Assembly: GCF_016634425.1 (NCBI RefSeq)
Contig: NZ_JAEPES010000005.1
Location: forward strand, 62,001 to 126,000
From: Lacisediminihabitans changchengi
GTDB lineage: Bacteria > Actinomycetota > Actinomycetes > Actinomycetales > Microbacteriaceae
Direction: 5' to 3'
Length of the DNA: 64,000 bases
This document shows, one piece after another, positions 18,400 to 28,397 of the stretch; within the stretch, counting starts at the first letter, position 1; each line of letters begins with the position of its first letter. Below the pieces are notes generated by a model. It worked only from the letters and a program-made list of their open reading frames with translations, was not told where the DNA came from and ran no database searches. The translations under genes were made by a program, and so were the position numbers.

Positions 18400-18558
18400 A
18401 TGCCCACCTGGGAGTACCTCACCACCCCGTTGATCGTGCACAACACGGCCGCCATCCTCAACAACTGGGGTTCGGAGGGCTGGGAGTTGGTGCAGGTCGT
18501 CACCGGCCCCGAGGGCGGACTCGTCGCCTACCTCAAGCGCCAGAAAGCCGACGACTGA
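18400..18558 (+). CDS. DUF4177 family small protein
   Basis: 52 residues starting MPTWEYLTTPLIVHNTAAIL and continuing with NNWGSEGWELVQVVTGPEGG, the hallmark of DUF4177 proteins (a Trp-Glu-Tyr start and GWELV core). GAAGGA precedes the ATG at suitable spacing. The stop overlaps the start of the next RidA gene (ATGA at 18558), so they are translationally coupled. Divergence from a PASTA-PBP gene is widely conserved in Actinobacteria. The biochemical function is unknown. Confidence 0.88.
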   Translation: MPTWEYLTTPLIVHNTAAILNNWGSEGWELVQVVTGPEGGLVAYLKRQKADD

Positions 18559-19019
18559 TGGCCGCGGTGGATGCCCGCCTCGCCGAGCTCGGGCTGACCC
18601 TCCCGACCGTCGTGCCGCCCGCCGGCGCCTACGTCCCCGCCGTGATCAGCGGAAACCTGGTCTTCACGGCGGGACAGTTGCCCATGGTCGATGGGGCGCT
18701 GCCCGCGACCGGCAAGGTCGGGGCCGAGGTGACTCCCGAGCAGGCGAAGGAGCTCGCCCGCCAGTGCGCGCTGAACGGGCTCGCTGCGGCGGCATCCGTC
18801 ATCGGGTCGCTCGATCGGGTCGTGCGCGTCGTCAAAGTGGTCGGTTTCGTGTCGTCGGTGCCCGAATTCTCTGGGCAGCCCGGCGTGATCAATGGCGCGT
18901 CAGAACTGCTCGGCGAGGTGTTCGGTGACGCCGGTCGCCACGCGCGCAGCGCAGTGGGCGTCGCGGTGCTGCCGCTCGACTCGCCGGTCGAGGTGGAGCT
19001 GATCCTCGAGTTCGCGTAG
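18558..19019 (+). CDS. RidA family protein (long form)
   Basis: 153 residues, longer than classical RidA and typical of the YjgF_endoribonc/RidA subgroup next to DUF4177 in Actinobacteria. Motifs include SGNLVFTAGQLPMVDG near residue 30 and the end ARSAVGVAVLPLDSPVEVEL, with the Arg preceding SAVG in the position of the catalytic Arg of RidA enamine/imine deaminases. The ATG overlaps the DUF4177 stop. Role probably in metabolite repair, though the subgroup is not well characterised. Confidence 0.9.
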   Translation: MAAVDARLAELGLTLPTVVPPAGAYVPAVISGNLVFTAGQLPMVDGALPATGKVGAEVTPEQAKELARQCALNGLAAAASVIGSLDRVVRVVKVVGFVSSVPEFSGQPGVINGASELLGEVFGDAGRHARSAVGVAVLPLDSPVEVELILEFA

Positions 19020-19026
19020 CGGGTGT

Positions 19027-19048
19027 TGGTCGAGTAGCGCCCGCGCGT
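19027..19048. repeat. Truncated copy of the GGTCGAGTAG REP-like element
   Basis: The sequence TTGGTCGAGTAGCGCCCGCG matches one end of the complete element at 51064. The other arm is missing. It lies in the 33-base gap between the convergent ridA-like and acetyl-CoA synthetase genes. Confidence 0.65.
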
Positions 19049-19052
19049 TGGG

Positions 19053-21035
<1,983 letters not shown>

Positions 21036-21392
21036 CTATGTTCCTCTTCGAACGGTTGGCAGTACTTTGTGATCCTAGACCGGGGCTCGTTGCACCCCGT
21101 TGCCTGGGTAGCTGGGAGAAACCCACATCGGCTGTTGTGCGGTGCCGCGCCTGGAGTATGCTTGGCTTTCGTCGAACGAGAGTTCGGCTGGCGGCGCATA
21201 GTGATTCCCCCCAATCCCGCGTCGCCGTGGCGGCGCCGGTTCCCCCCAACAGGCGCCGCCCCTCTCATTTAACGCGGCTGATTTTGGTGACGTGGCAATC
21301 GGCCCCTCCCTCACACGACGCCAACTCCCGAGGATTGCACCGTACGACTTCCCATCGTGGGCCGGACTGCTCTGCGCCCCTAGTTTCGGGCC
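21036..21392. other. Divergent intergenic region of 357 bases between acs and the tad locus
   Basis: No gene is supported. Open frames on either strand here are shadows without ribosome sites. Promoters for acs and for the tad operon should lie here. The acs start is preceded on the minus strand by GAAGAGGAAC, a plausible ribosome site. No Shine-Dalgarno is evident before the GTG at 21393. Confidence 0.5.
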
Positions 21393-22385
21393 GTGGAGAG
21401 ATTCGTCGCCGTACGGCCCGGGGCAGAGCCGCCCCGCGCTCGTCGCAGCAGTTTCGACGACGACCTGGCCGAATTTCCCGAGCTCAGAGAGCTCGTCTCC
21501 GACAGCGAGGTGACGGATGTCTTCGTCAACGGGCCCGGCCGTCTCTGGGCAGATCGCGGCGCAGGGTTGGTTCGCGCGACATCCGCTGCCCTGGACGAAC
21601 CGACGCTGCGCGAGCTCGCTGTTCGCCTCATCGCGTTGGGCGGGCGACATATCGACGAAGCAAACCCCTGTGTCGATGTGAGGTTGCACGACGGGGTTCG
21701 GGTGCACGTGGTGCTGCCGCCCGTCTCCACGACCGGCACGCTCATCTCGATCCGGCTGCCACGGATCGTCGCGCTCGACCTGGCGGCGCTGGAATCGGCG
21801 GGGTTTTTCGCGATGGTCCCGGTCGCCGCGATCGAAGCCATGATCGCGCGACGGGAGAATCTACTCATCACCGGCGCGGGGGGAAGCGGCAAGACCACCC
21901 TCCTCTCGGCGCTGCTCGGGCGTGCATCGCCGACCGACCGCATCATCGCTATCGAAGATGTCGCTGAACTGCGGCCGGGGCATCCGCAATTCGTGTCGTT
22001 GGAGGCTCGCCAGGCCAATCTCGAGGGAGCCGGTTCCATCGGTCTGGAGCGATTGCTGCGTGAGGCGCTTCGCATGCGCCCCGACCGACTCGTACTCGGG
22101 GAGTGCCGCGGGGCCGAGATTCGCGAACTGCTGGCGGCGCTCAACACCGGACATGACGGCGGGGCGGGAACACTGCATGCGAATTCGCTGGCCGATGTGC
22201 CCGCCCGGCTCGAGGCGCTCGGCGCGCTCGCCGGGTTGAGCCCCACCGCGATCGCTCGACAGACCGTGAGCGCGATCGGCACCGTGCTGCATCTTCAGCG
22301 TCGACCGGAGGGCAGACGCCTGGTGCAGGTGGGGAGGTTCGAGCTCGACGCCCGAGACCGACTTCGGATGGTGACGGATGACTGA
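21393..22385 (+). CDS. TadA/CpaF-family secretion ATPase
   Basis: 330 residues. Conserved N-terminal block ELVSDSEVTDVFVNGPGRLW, Walker A in GAGGSGKTTLL near residue 168, the Asp/Glu box IIAIEDVAELRPGHPQ and the His box GHDGGAGTLHANS are all present. This is the hexameric motor of Tad/Flp pilus assembly or type II secretion-like systems. It is somewhat shorter than proteobacterial CpaF because it lacks most of the N-terminal extension. The stop overlaps the next gene by 8 bases. Start at GTG 21393 is the best available but has no clear ribosome site. Confidence 0.9.
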   Translation: MERFVAVRPGAEPPRARRSSFDDDLAEFPELRELVSDSEVTDVFVNGPGRLWADRGAGLVRATSAALDEPTLRELAVRLIALGGRHIDEANPCVDVRLHDGVRVHVVLPPVSTTGTLISIRLPRIVALDLAALESAGFFAMVPVAAIEAMIARRENLLITGAGGSGKTTLLSALLGRASPTDRIIAIEDVAELRPGHPQFVSLEARQANLEGAGSIGLERLLREALRMRPDRLVLGECRGAEIRELLAALNTGHDGGAGTLHANSLADVPARLEALGALAGLSPTAIARQTVSAIGTVLHLQRRPEGRRLVQVGRFELDARDRLRMVTDD

Positions 22386-23313
22386 ACGCTCCTCCTTCGA
22401 CGAGCTCGCGGAGGTCGTGGAAAGGCTGGCGGTGTTGCTCGCGGCCGGAGTGGCGCCGGGCTCGGCGTGGGGCTATCTCGCGGAGACCGGATCGCGGTCG
22501 TCCCGCGTGCGCGCGATCGCCGAGGCGGTGGCCACCGGCGGGTCGGTGGCCGAATCGCTGCTGGATCGCGGTTCTCGGTCGCTGAGCTCGTCGAAGGGCG
22601 CTGCCGACGACCTGGCCTGGCGCGGACTCGCTGCCGCCTGGCGCGTTGCCACCGAGGCCGGCGCTCCGCTCGCGCCCACGCTGCAGCGTTTCGCCGCATC
22701 TCTCCGTGACCTGGGCGTGAACGAGCGCGATGCACAGACCGCGCTCGCCGGGCCTCGCGCCACGACGCGGTTGGTGATGGTGCTTCCCGTGATCGGCATC
22801 CTGTTCGGACTCGCGCTCGGCTTCGACACGGTGGGCACCCTCGTCGGCAGTGTGCCCGGCGCGGTCTGTCTGGTCATCGGGGTAGCCCTCATCCTCGTCG
22901 CCCGCTGGTGGAGCGCGGTGCTCATCCGTCGCGCGCGGCCGCCCACCGTGGTGCCGGGCCTCGCCCTCGATCTCGTGGCGATCGCGGTCTCGGGCGGGGC
23001 ATCCATCCCGCGCGCTCTCGCCGTCGTGGCGAAGGCTCGCGCCGAGAGCGGTTTGCCGATCGATCTGGAGGATTCGGCGATCGATGAAGTACTGGCGCTG
23101 TCGGCGCGCGCCGGGGTTCCGGCCGCCATGCTGCTGCGCAGCGGGGCCGATGAGGCACGACGTTCGGCGCGCAGCGCGGGGGAGCGAAAGGCGGCAACCC
23201 TCGCAGTGACGCTGATGTTGCCGCTCGGGCTGTGCATCCTGCCGGCGTTCATGCTGCTGGCTGTAGCGCCGCTGATGCTCTCCGTCGTGTCCTCCACAGT
23301 CGGAAGTCTGTGA
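22378..23313 (+). CDS. Type II secretion F-domain membrane protein (TadB/TadC-like)
   Basis: 311 residues. A cytoplasmic N-terminal part precedes two membrane helices at about 130-180, followed by a second cytoplasmic region (GLALDLVAIAVSGGASIPRA, typical of T2SSF) and a C-terminal helix pair at the end (TLAVTLMLPLGLCILPAFML). The single gene seems to cover the role of both TadB and TadC, as in the reduced actinobacterial tad loci. It would form the inner-membrane platform that works with the TadA ATPase. It overlaps the ATPase gene, so the two are co-translated. Confidence 0.85.
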   Translation: MTERSSFDELAEVVERLAVLLAAGVAPGSAWGYLAETGSRSSRVRAIAEAVATGGSVAESLLDRGSRSLSSSKGAADDLAWRGLAAAWRVATEAGAPLAPTLQRFAASLRDLGVNERDAQTALAGPRATTRLVMVLPVIGILFGLALGFDTVGTLVGSVPGAVCLVIGVALILVARWWSAVLIRRARPPTVVPGLALDLVAIAVSGGASIPRALAVVAKARAESGLPIDLEDSAIDEVLALSARAGVPAAMLLRSGADEARRSARSAGERKAATLAVTLMLPLGLCILPAFMLLAVAPLMLSVVSSTVGSL

Positions 23314-23423
23314 GCGCCGTCCACGGATCTGTCGTCGCGGGCTGAGCGGGCCCGACAGACGAGGACGATCGATCTCACGGACACCACCGAGCAGTACAAC
23401 ATCCCTAGTAATAAGGAGCGGAC

Positions 23424-23615
23424 ATGAGGCGATTGATGAAAGTTCTTAACCGAACGAGGCTGGATCGCGATGATGGCGCGGCAACCGCCGAATACGCCAT
23501 CGCGACGATGGCGGCGGTGGGATTTGCCGGCCTTCTCGTTGCGATTCTGCGCAGCGACGAGGTGCGCGGCATGCTCACCGACCTGGTGCATCGTGCCCTC
23601 ACCTTCGCGGGTTGA
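23424..23615 (+). CDS. DUF4244 protein, probable Flp-type pilin
   Basis: 63 residues. After a short basic leader comes DDGAATAEYAIATMAAVGFAG, the pattern of a type IV/Flp pilin: a Gly-Ala processing region, a Glu five residues in and one hydrophobic helix. Actinobacterial DUF4244 proteins occupy this position in tad loci. It lies 110 bases after the TadB/C gene, and AAGGAG at about 23415 is a good ribosome site. It is the likely major structural subunit. No separate prepilin peptidase gene is visible in the window. Confidence 0.85.
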   Translation: MRRLMKVLNRTRLDRDDGAATAEYAIATMAAVGFAGLLVAILRSDEVRGMLTDLVHRALTFAG

Positions 23616-24033
23616 CAGCCCCGCGAAACAGCATCGTGACCCTCGCTGGGCCATCGCCTCGCCGCGGAGGAATCGACGCACCCCGCGAGGCGAGCGGCCC
23701 CCGCGAGGTGAGCGGGGCAGTGTCACCGCCGAGTTTGCCCTCGTCGTGCCCGCCGTGATCGTGGTGCTGGGCTGCTGCCTCGGCGCGTTTCAGCTGGCGT
23801 CGGTGCAGCTGCGGCTCGAGAACGCGGCGGCGGTGGGCGCGCGCACGATGGCGCGCGGTGCCGATTCCGCGGCAGCCGCAACGCGCGTGGGGCAGGTGGT
23901 AGAGGGAGCGCGACTCGAGCGTCACGACCGAGGCGATCTGGTCTGCGCGGTGGCGCGGACATCCGTCGGTCTCGGTCTCCTGGGGCCCATGAACCTCTCC
24001 GCCACCAGCTGTTCTCTTGCGGGTGGCGAATGA
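23593..24033 (+). CDS. TadE-like pseudopilin
   Basis: About 146 residues if the GTG at 23593, inside the end of the DUF4244 gene, is used; the frame contains no ATG between there and the conserved region. The core is RGSVTAEFALVVPAVIVVLG, the TadE-like motif with Glu and a hydrophobic helix, followed by the conserved RLENAAAVGARTMARG. It probably is a minor pilin or assembly factor exported across the membrane. The Arg-rich leader of about 40 residues is unusual. It overlaps the next gene by 4 bases (ATGA). Confidence 0.8.
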   Translation: MPSPSRVDSPAKQHRDPRWAIASPRRNRRTPRGERPPRGERGSVTAEFALVVPAVIVVLGCCLGAFQLASVQLRLENAAAVGARTMARGADSAAAATRVGQVVEGARLERHDRGDLVCAVARTSVGLGLLGPMNLSATSCSLAGGE

Positions 24034-24386
24034 GGTGCCGGTGGTCGGATGACCGCGGCTCGGGTTCGATCCTGGCAGTGGCGTTGACCGCCGGGATGCT
24101 CTGCTTGGCAGGGGTGTGTGCGCCGCTGCTGGCGGCTCTTCCCGCGCTGCAGAAAACAGCGGGCGCCGCTGATGCCTCTGCGCTGGCGGCGGCGGACGTC
24201 GCGTCGGGTGCTCTCCCGGGCGTCCCCTGCGACGCCGCGGGCCGTGTCGCCCGCGCAAACGGCGTTGCTCTTGCGCGATGCGAGGTCGATGGAACGATCG
24301 TGACGACGTCGGTGAGCACGCTGGTCGCCGGGTTCCACATCGCCGCCAGCGCCACCGCAGGAAGTCCCGATGGAGGGGGGAAGTAG
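24030..24386 (+). CDS. TadE-like/Rv3654c-like secretion-neighbourhood protein
   Basis: 118 residues. DDRGSGSILAVALTAGMLC is a pilin-like N-terminal helix lacking the TadE Glu, followed by QKTAGAADASALAAADVASG, the TadG-like block. The family (helicase/secretion neighbourhood TadE-like protein) is found at the end of mini-tad loci in Actinobacteria. It starts within the stop of the preceding gene. It is the last gene of the five-gene locus; the next gene downstream, topA, starts 149 bases later. Confidence 0.82.
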   Translation: MRCRWSDDRGSGSILAVALTAGMLCLAGVCAPLLAALPALQKTAGAADASALAAADVASGALPGVPCDAAGRVARANGVALARCEVDGTIVTTSVSTLVAGFHIAASATAGSPDGGGK

Positions 24387-24535
24387 ACGGGTCGGATGTT
24401 TCTGTGTGTATGGTGTGCGTGTCGGGGCCTCGCCTTGACAATGAGCCCGGTCGGCGTCGAGACCCAGAATCCTGTGCCTATGCTTGCCGAGGTTTATCCG
24501 ATCACGCGGCGCTCGCCGCAGACGCAAGGAGTCAG

Positions 24536-27442
24536 GTGCCAGGCACGAAGAAGCTGGTCATAGTCGAGTCGCCCGCAAAGGCCAAGACGATTGCCCAGTA
24601 CTTGGGAGACGGATACGAGGTGCTGGCCTCGGTGGGTCACATCCGCGACCTCATCGAGCCGAAAAACCTCCCGCCGGAGCTCAAGAAGGGCTCGCTCGGA
24701 AAGTTCTCGATCGATGTAGAGAACGGCTTCACGCCGTACTACGTGGTCTCCGACCAGAAGAAGAAAACTGTCGCCGAGCTGAAGCGCGCGCTCAAGGGCG
24801 CCGACGAGCTCTACCTCGCAACTGATGAGGACCGCGAGGGCGAGGCCATCGCGTGGCACCTGCTCGATGAGCTAAAGCCGAAGGTCCCGGTGAAGCGGAT
24901 GGTCTTCCACGAGATCACGAAGGAAGCGATCCAGCGCGCTCAGGAAAACACTCGCGATATCGACACAGCCCTGGTCGACGCCCAGGAGACCCGCCGCATC
25001 CTCGACCGCCTCTATGGCTACGAGGTCTCCCCGGTGCTCTGGCGCAAGGTCGGCCCCGGTCTCTCGGCCGGACGGGTGCAGTCCGCTGCGACTCGACTCG
25101 TCGTCGACCGTGAGCGCGAGCGGCTGGCCTTCCTTACCGCCAGCTATTGGGACATCTCGGCGCTGCTCGCGACATCCGCTGACTCCACCACATTCTCCGC
25201 TCGTCTCAGCCGACTCGACGGTGCTCGCGTCGCCACTGGCCGCGACTTCGACGACCGCGGCCAACTCAAGGCCGCGACCGGCGGCAAGCCGGACGCGGTC
25301 GCGCTCGATGAGCGGGCCGCGGAGAGCCTGGCAGCCGCGCTGCGGGATCCTTCGGCGAACATCGTCGTGTCGAGCGTGGACTCGAAGCCGTACACCCGCC
25401 GCCCGGCAGCGCCGTTCAGTACCTCAACGCTGCAGCAGGAAGCGGCGCGCAAGCTGCGCTTCTCCGCCCGGCAGACCATGAGCGTCGCGCAGGGGCTGTA
25501 CGAGAACGGCTACATCACCTACATGCGAACCGACTCGCTCAACCTGTCGCAGCAGGCGACGGCGGCAGCGAGGTCGCAGGCGGCGAAGCTGTACGGCCAG
25601 GAGAGCGTCGCCGACAAGCCGCGCGTCTATGCGTCGAAGTCCAAGAACGCGCAGGAAGCGCACGAGGCGATCCGTCCGGCCGGCGATACCTTCCGTACGC
25701 CGGGCGAGCTCGAGGGCACGCTGCGGGGCAACGACTGGAAGCTCTACGACCTGATCTGGAAGCGCACCGTCGCGTCGCAGATGGCCGATGCCAAGGGTTC
25801 GACGGCGTCTATAGTCATCACGGCCGAGCCGCTCGACGGCAAGACCGCCGAGTTCGCTGCCAGCGGCACCGTCATCACCTTCCGCGGGTTCATGCAGGCC
25901 TACGAGGAGAGCCGCGACGAAGAGCGCAACGAGTCGGCCGAGCCGGCCGAAGCCAAGCTGCCGCCGCTGACGGTCGGGCAGAAGCTCTCGGTCACCGACG
26001 TCGAGGCGAAGGGCCACGAGACCAGCGCTCCGCCGCGGTACACCGAGGCCAGCCTGGTGAAGACCCTCGAAGAGCTGGGGATCGGGCGCCCGTCCACCTA
26101 CGCCTCGATCATCTCGACGATCATCGATCGCGGCTACGTCACCCCACGCGGCACGGCGCTCGTACCGAACTGGATCGCCTTCAGCGTCGTGCGTCTGCTC
26201 GAGGAGTTCTTCGGTGACCTGGTGCAGTACGACTTCACCGCGGGCATGGAAGACGACCTTGACCGCATCGCCGGGGGGTCGGAAGACCGGGTCGGCTGGC
26301 TCAACGGGTTCTACTTCGGCAACGAGTCGCATCGAGGGCTTCGCAACGTCATCGACAACCTCGGTGACATTGACGCGAAGAGCATCAACTCCGTGGCACT
26401 CGATGATGAGATCACCCTTCGCATCGGCAAGTACGGCCCGTACCTGGAGGTCATCGACGAGAACGCCGCGCCGGATGCGACCCCGCGTCGGGTGAACATC
26501 CCGGCCGAACTCGCCCCGGACGAGCTCACCGTCGCCAAGGCGCGCGAGCTCATCGACGCACCGGTCGTGGTCGACCGCGTGATCGGCGTCAACCCCGACA
26601 ACGGCAAGAACGTCGTGGCCAAAGACGGCCGATTCGGTCCGTACATCACCGAGCTCGATCCTGAGCCCGAGGTGATTCCGGTGGCCGTGGAGGCTCTCGC
26701 GGAGGTTCTCGACCCGAAGACGGGCGAGCTGAAGCCCGTGAAGAAGAAGGCGGCACCGAAGAAGGCTGCAGCGGTGAAGCCGCGCACGGCATCCATTTTC
26801 AAGTCCATGGATCTCGCCACCATCGATCTCGACACTGCGCTCAAGCTGCTCGGACTTCCGCGCGTCGTCGGAGTCGATCCGGAGTCTGGTGAGGAGATCC
26901 TTGCGCAGAACGGCAAGTTCGGCCCGTACCTCAAGAAGGGCGCGGACACGCGGTCGCTCACCGAGGAAGATCAGATCTTCGAGATCGATCTTGCCGGGGC
27001 GATCGAGCTGTACGCCCAGCCGAAGTACGGTGCGCGTCGCGCCTCGAGTGCTCTGAAGGAGTTCGAGAACGACCCGGAGAGCGGTAAGCCCATCCGGATC
27101 AAGGATGGCCGCTTCGGTGCCTACGTGACCGACGGTGTCACCAATGTCACCATCCCGCGGGGGGAGACGATCGAGGAGATCGACTTCGAGCGCGCGGTGC
27201 AGATGCTCGCCGACAAGCGCGCGAAGGGCCCGACGGTGAAAAAGGCGCCAGCCAAGAAGGCCCCGGCTAAGAAGCCAGCAGCCAAGAAGCCAGCAGCCAA
27301 GAAGCCGGCTACAACAAAGGCCGCGACCACCAAGGCGACAACGGCTAAGCCTGCGACGGCGAAGGCCGCCACGGCGAAGACCGCGGCCGCGAAGAAGCCG
27401 GCGACATCGCGAGCGACGGCGACGAAGACTCCGGCCTCCTGA
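24536..27442 (+). CDS. topA: DNA topoisomerase I
   Basis: 968 residues from the GTG at 24536, preceded by AAGGAG; the frame is open further upstream but that part is a shadow of the pilus gene. TOPRIM domain at the N-terminus: KKLVIVESPAKAKTIAQYLG and the acidic DEDREGEAIAWHL. The catalytic Tyr lies in GYITYMRTDS. The C-terminal half carries several topo-C repeats (such as GRFGAYVTDG) instead of zinc fingers, as usual for Actinobacteria. The last ~65 residues are Lys/Ala-rich repeats (PAKKAPAKK type), a DNA-binding tail. It relaxes negative supercoils. Confidence 0.96.
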   Translation: MPGTKKLVIVESPAKAKTIAQYLGDGYEVLASVGHIRDLIEPKNLPPELKKGSLGKFSIDVENGFTPYYVVSDQKKKTVAELKRALKGADELYLATDEDREGEAIAWHLLDELKPKVPVKRMVFHEITKEAIQRAQENTRDIDTALVDAQETRRILDRLYGYEVSPVLWRKVGPGLSAGRVQSAATRLVVDRERERLAFLTASYWDISALLATSADSTTFSARLSRLDGARVATGRDFDDRGQLKAATGGKPDAVALDERAAESLAAALRDPSANIVVSSVDSKPYTRRPAAPFSTSTLQQEAARKLRFSARQTMSVAQGLYENGYITYMRTDSLNLSQQATAAARSQAAKLYGQESVADKPRVYASKSKNAQEAHEAIRPAGDTFRTPGELEGTLRGNDWKLYDLIWKRTVASQMADAKGSTASIVITAEPLDGKTAEFAASGTVITFRGFMQAYEESRDEERNESAEPAEAKLPPLTVGQKLSVTDVEAKGHETSAPPRYTEASLVKTLEELGIGRPSTYASIISTIIDRGYVTPRGTALVPNWIAFSVVRLLEEFFGDLVQYDFTAGMEDDLDRIAGGSEDRVGWLNGFYFGNESHRGLRNVIDNLGDIDAKSINSVALDDEITLRIGKYGPYLEVIDENAAPDATPRRVNIPAELAPDELTVAKARELIDAPVVVDRVIGVNPDNGKNVVAKDGRFGPYITELDPEPEVIPVAVEALAEVLDPKTGELKPVKKKAAPKKAAAVKPRTASIFKSMDLATIDLDTALKLLGLPRVVGVDPESGEEILAQNGKFGPYLKKGADTRSLTEEDQIFEIDLAGAIELYAQPKYGARRASSALKEFENDPESGKPIRIKDGRFGAYVTDGVTNVTIPRGETIEEIDFERAVQMLADKRAKGPTVKKAPAKKAPAKKPAAKKPAAKKPATTKAATTKATTAKPATAKAATAKTAAAKKPATSRATATKTPAS

Positions 27443-27444
27443 TT

Positions 27445-28062
27445 GTGACCGGCCTCTTCATCACCTTCGAGGGCGGCGACGGATCGGGCAAGTCCACCCA
27501 GGCGGAGTTGCTGTCTGAGTGGCTGGCGGCATCCGGTCACGTCGTCGTGCGCTCGCGGGAGCCCGGCGGAACGGATGTCGGCCTCGAGCTGCGCGAAATC
27601 GTGCTGCATAGCCGCGGGCACATCTCGCCGCGGGCCGAGGCGTTGATCTATGCCTCCGACCGCGCGCAGAACATCGACACTAAGGTCCGCCCGGCGGTGG
27701 AGCGCGGAGAGATCGTCGTCCAAGACCGCTACATCGACTCGTCCGTCGCCTACCAGGGCGCCGGTCGTGTGCTCGATGCTGCCGAGGTTCGTGGCATCTC
27801 GGTCTGGGCAACCGAAGACTTCCGTCCGGACCTCACGATCCTGCTCGACCTCGATGAGGCGATCGGGCGGGAGCGCCTGGATGAGGTGCGTACCCGCTTC
27901 GACCGCCTCGAGTCGGAGAAGAGCGACTTTCACGCCCGCGTGCGCGCCGGCTACCTCGCCCTCGCCGGCGCTGAGCCCGAACGTTTCCTCGTGCTGCCCG
28001 CCACCGACAGCATCGAGTCGATCGCGGCGGCAATCCGCGAGCGCGTTTCGGCGCTCCTCTAG
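27445..28062 (+). CDS. tmk: dTMP kinase
   Basis: 205 residues from a GTG start 3 bases after the topA stop. P-loop FEGGDGSGKSTQAELLSEWL, the DR(Y/H) motif in VVQDRYIDSSVAYQG and a LID region follow the thymidylate kinase pattern. It converts dTMP to dTDP for DNA synthesis. The order topA-tmk-holB is standard in many Actinobacteria. Between tmk and holB, 335 bases are filled by a palindromic, tandemly repeated element. Confidence 0.96.
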   Translation: MTGLFITFEGGDGSGKSTQAELLSEWLAASGHVVVRSREPGGTDVGLELREIVLHSRGHISPRAEALIYASDRAQNIDTKVRPAVERGEIVVQDRYIDSSVAYQGAGRVLDAAEVRGISVWATEDFRPDLTILLDLDEAIGRERLDEVRTRFDRLESEKSDFHARVRAGYLALAGAEPERFLVLPATDSIESIAAAIRERVSALL

Positions 28063-28397
28063 TCGCGATTCGTACCGTCGCCCCGCTCACCCCTTCCGAA
28101 GTGGCTCTCACCCCTTCCGAATGACTCTCACCCCTTCCGACCACTTCCGAAATGAAGGAGTTTCCTCGCGAAACGCCGCACGAAGACAGCCGACACGCGT
28201 CGACCGGCGAGTTTTGCCTTCATTTCGGAAGTGGGTGCCGGAAGTGGGTGCCGGACGTAGGTGTCGGAAGTGGGTGCCGGAAGACGGTGCCGGACGTAGG
28301 TGCCGGAAGTGGGTGCGCGAAGTAGGTGTCGGAAGGGGCTGCGGAGCGTGAGTGCAGGACGCACCGGGCCGTCGGTGGCTCCGCTTAGGCTTGGCGC
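28063..28397. repeat. Intergenic element: hairpin core with 13-bp tandem array
   Basis: Core: 28141-28158 (CCACTTCCGAAATGAAGG) is the exact inverse of 28217-28234, separated by a 58-base loop that itself can pair over CTCGC (28165-28169) with GCGAG (28207-28211). To the right, ten units of 13 bases run from 28226 to about 28355 (consensus CGGAAGTGGGTGC, units at 28226, 28239, 28252, 28265, 28278, 28291, 28304, 28317, 28330, 28343). To the left, three copies of CTCACCCCTTCCGA occur at 20-21 base spacing. No coding potential. A related element is found at 52568-52720. Confidence 0.85.

Noticed and set aside
21075..21707. 210-codon minus-strand frame across the acs-tad gap
   Set aside because: It runs antisense into the TadA ATPase gene and has no motifs or ribosome site.
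28226..28355. Possible CRISPR array
   Set aside because: Units are 13 bases, contiguous and without spacers; no cas genes are present.
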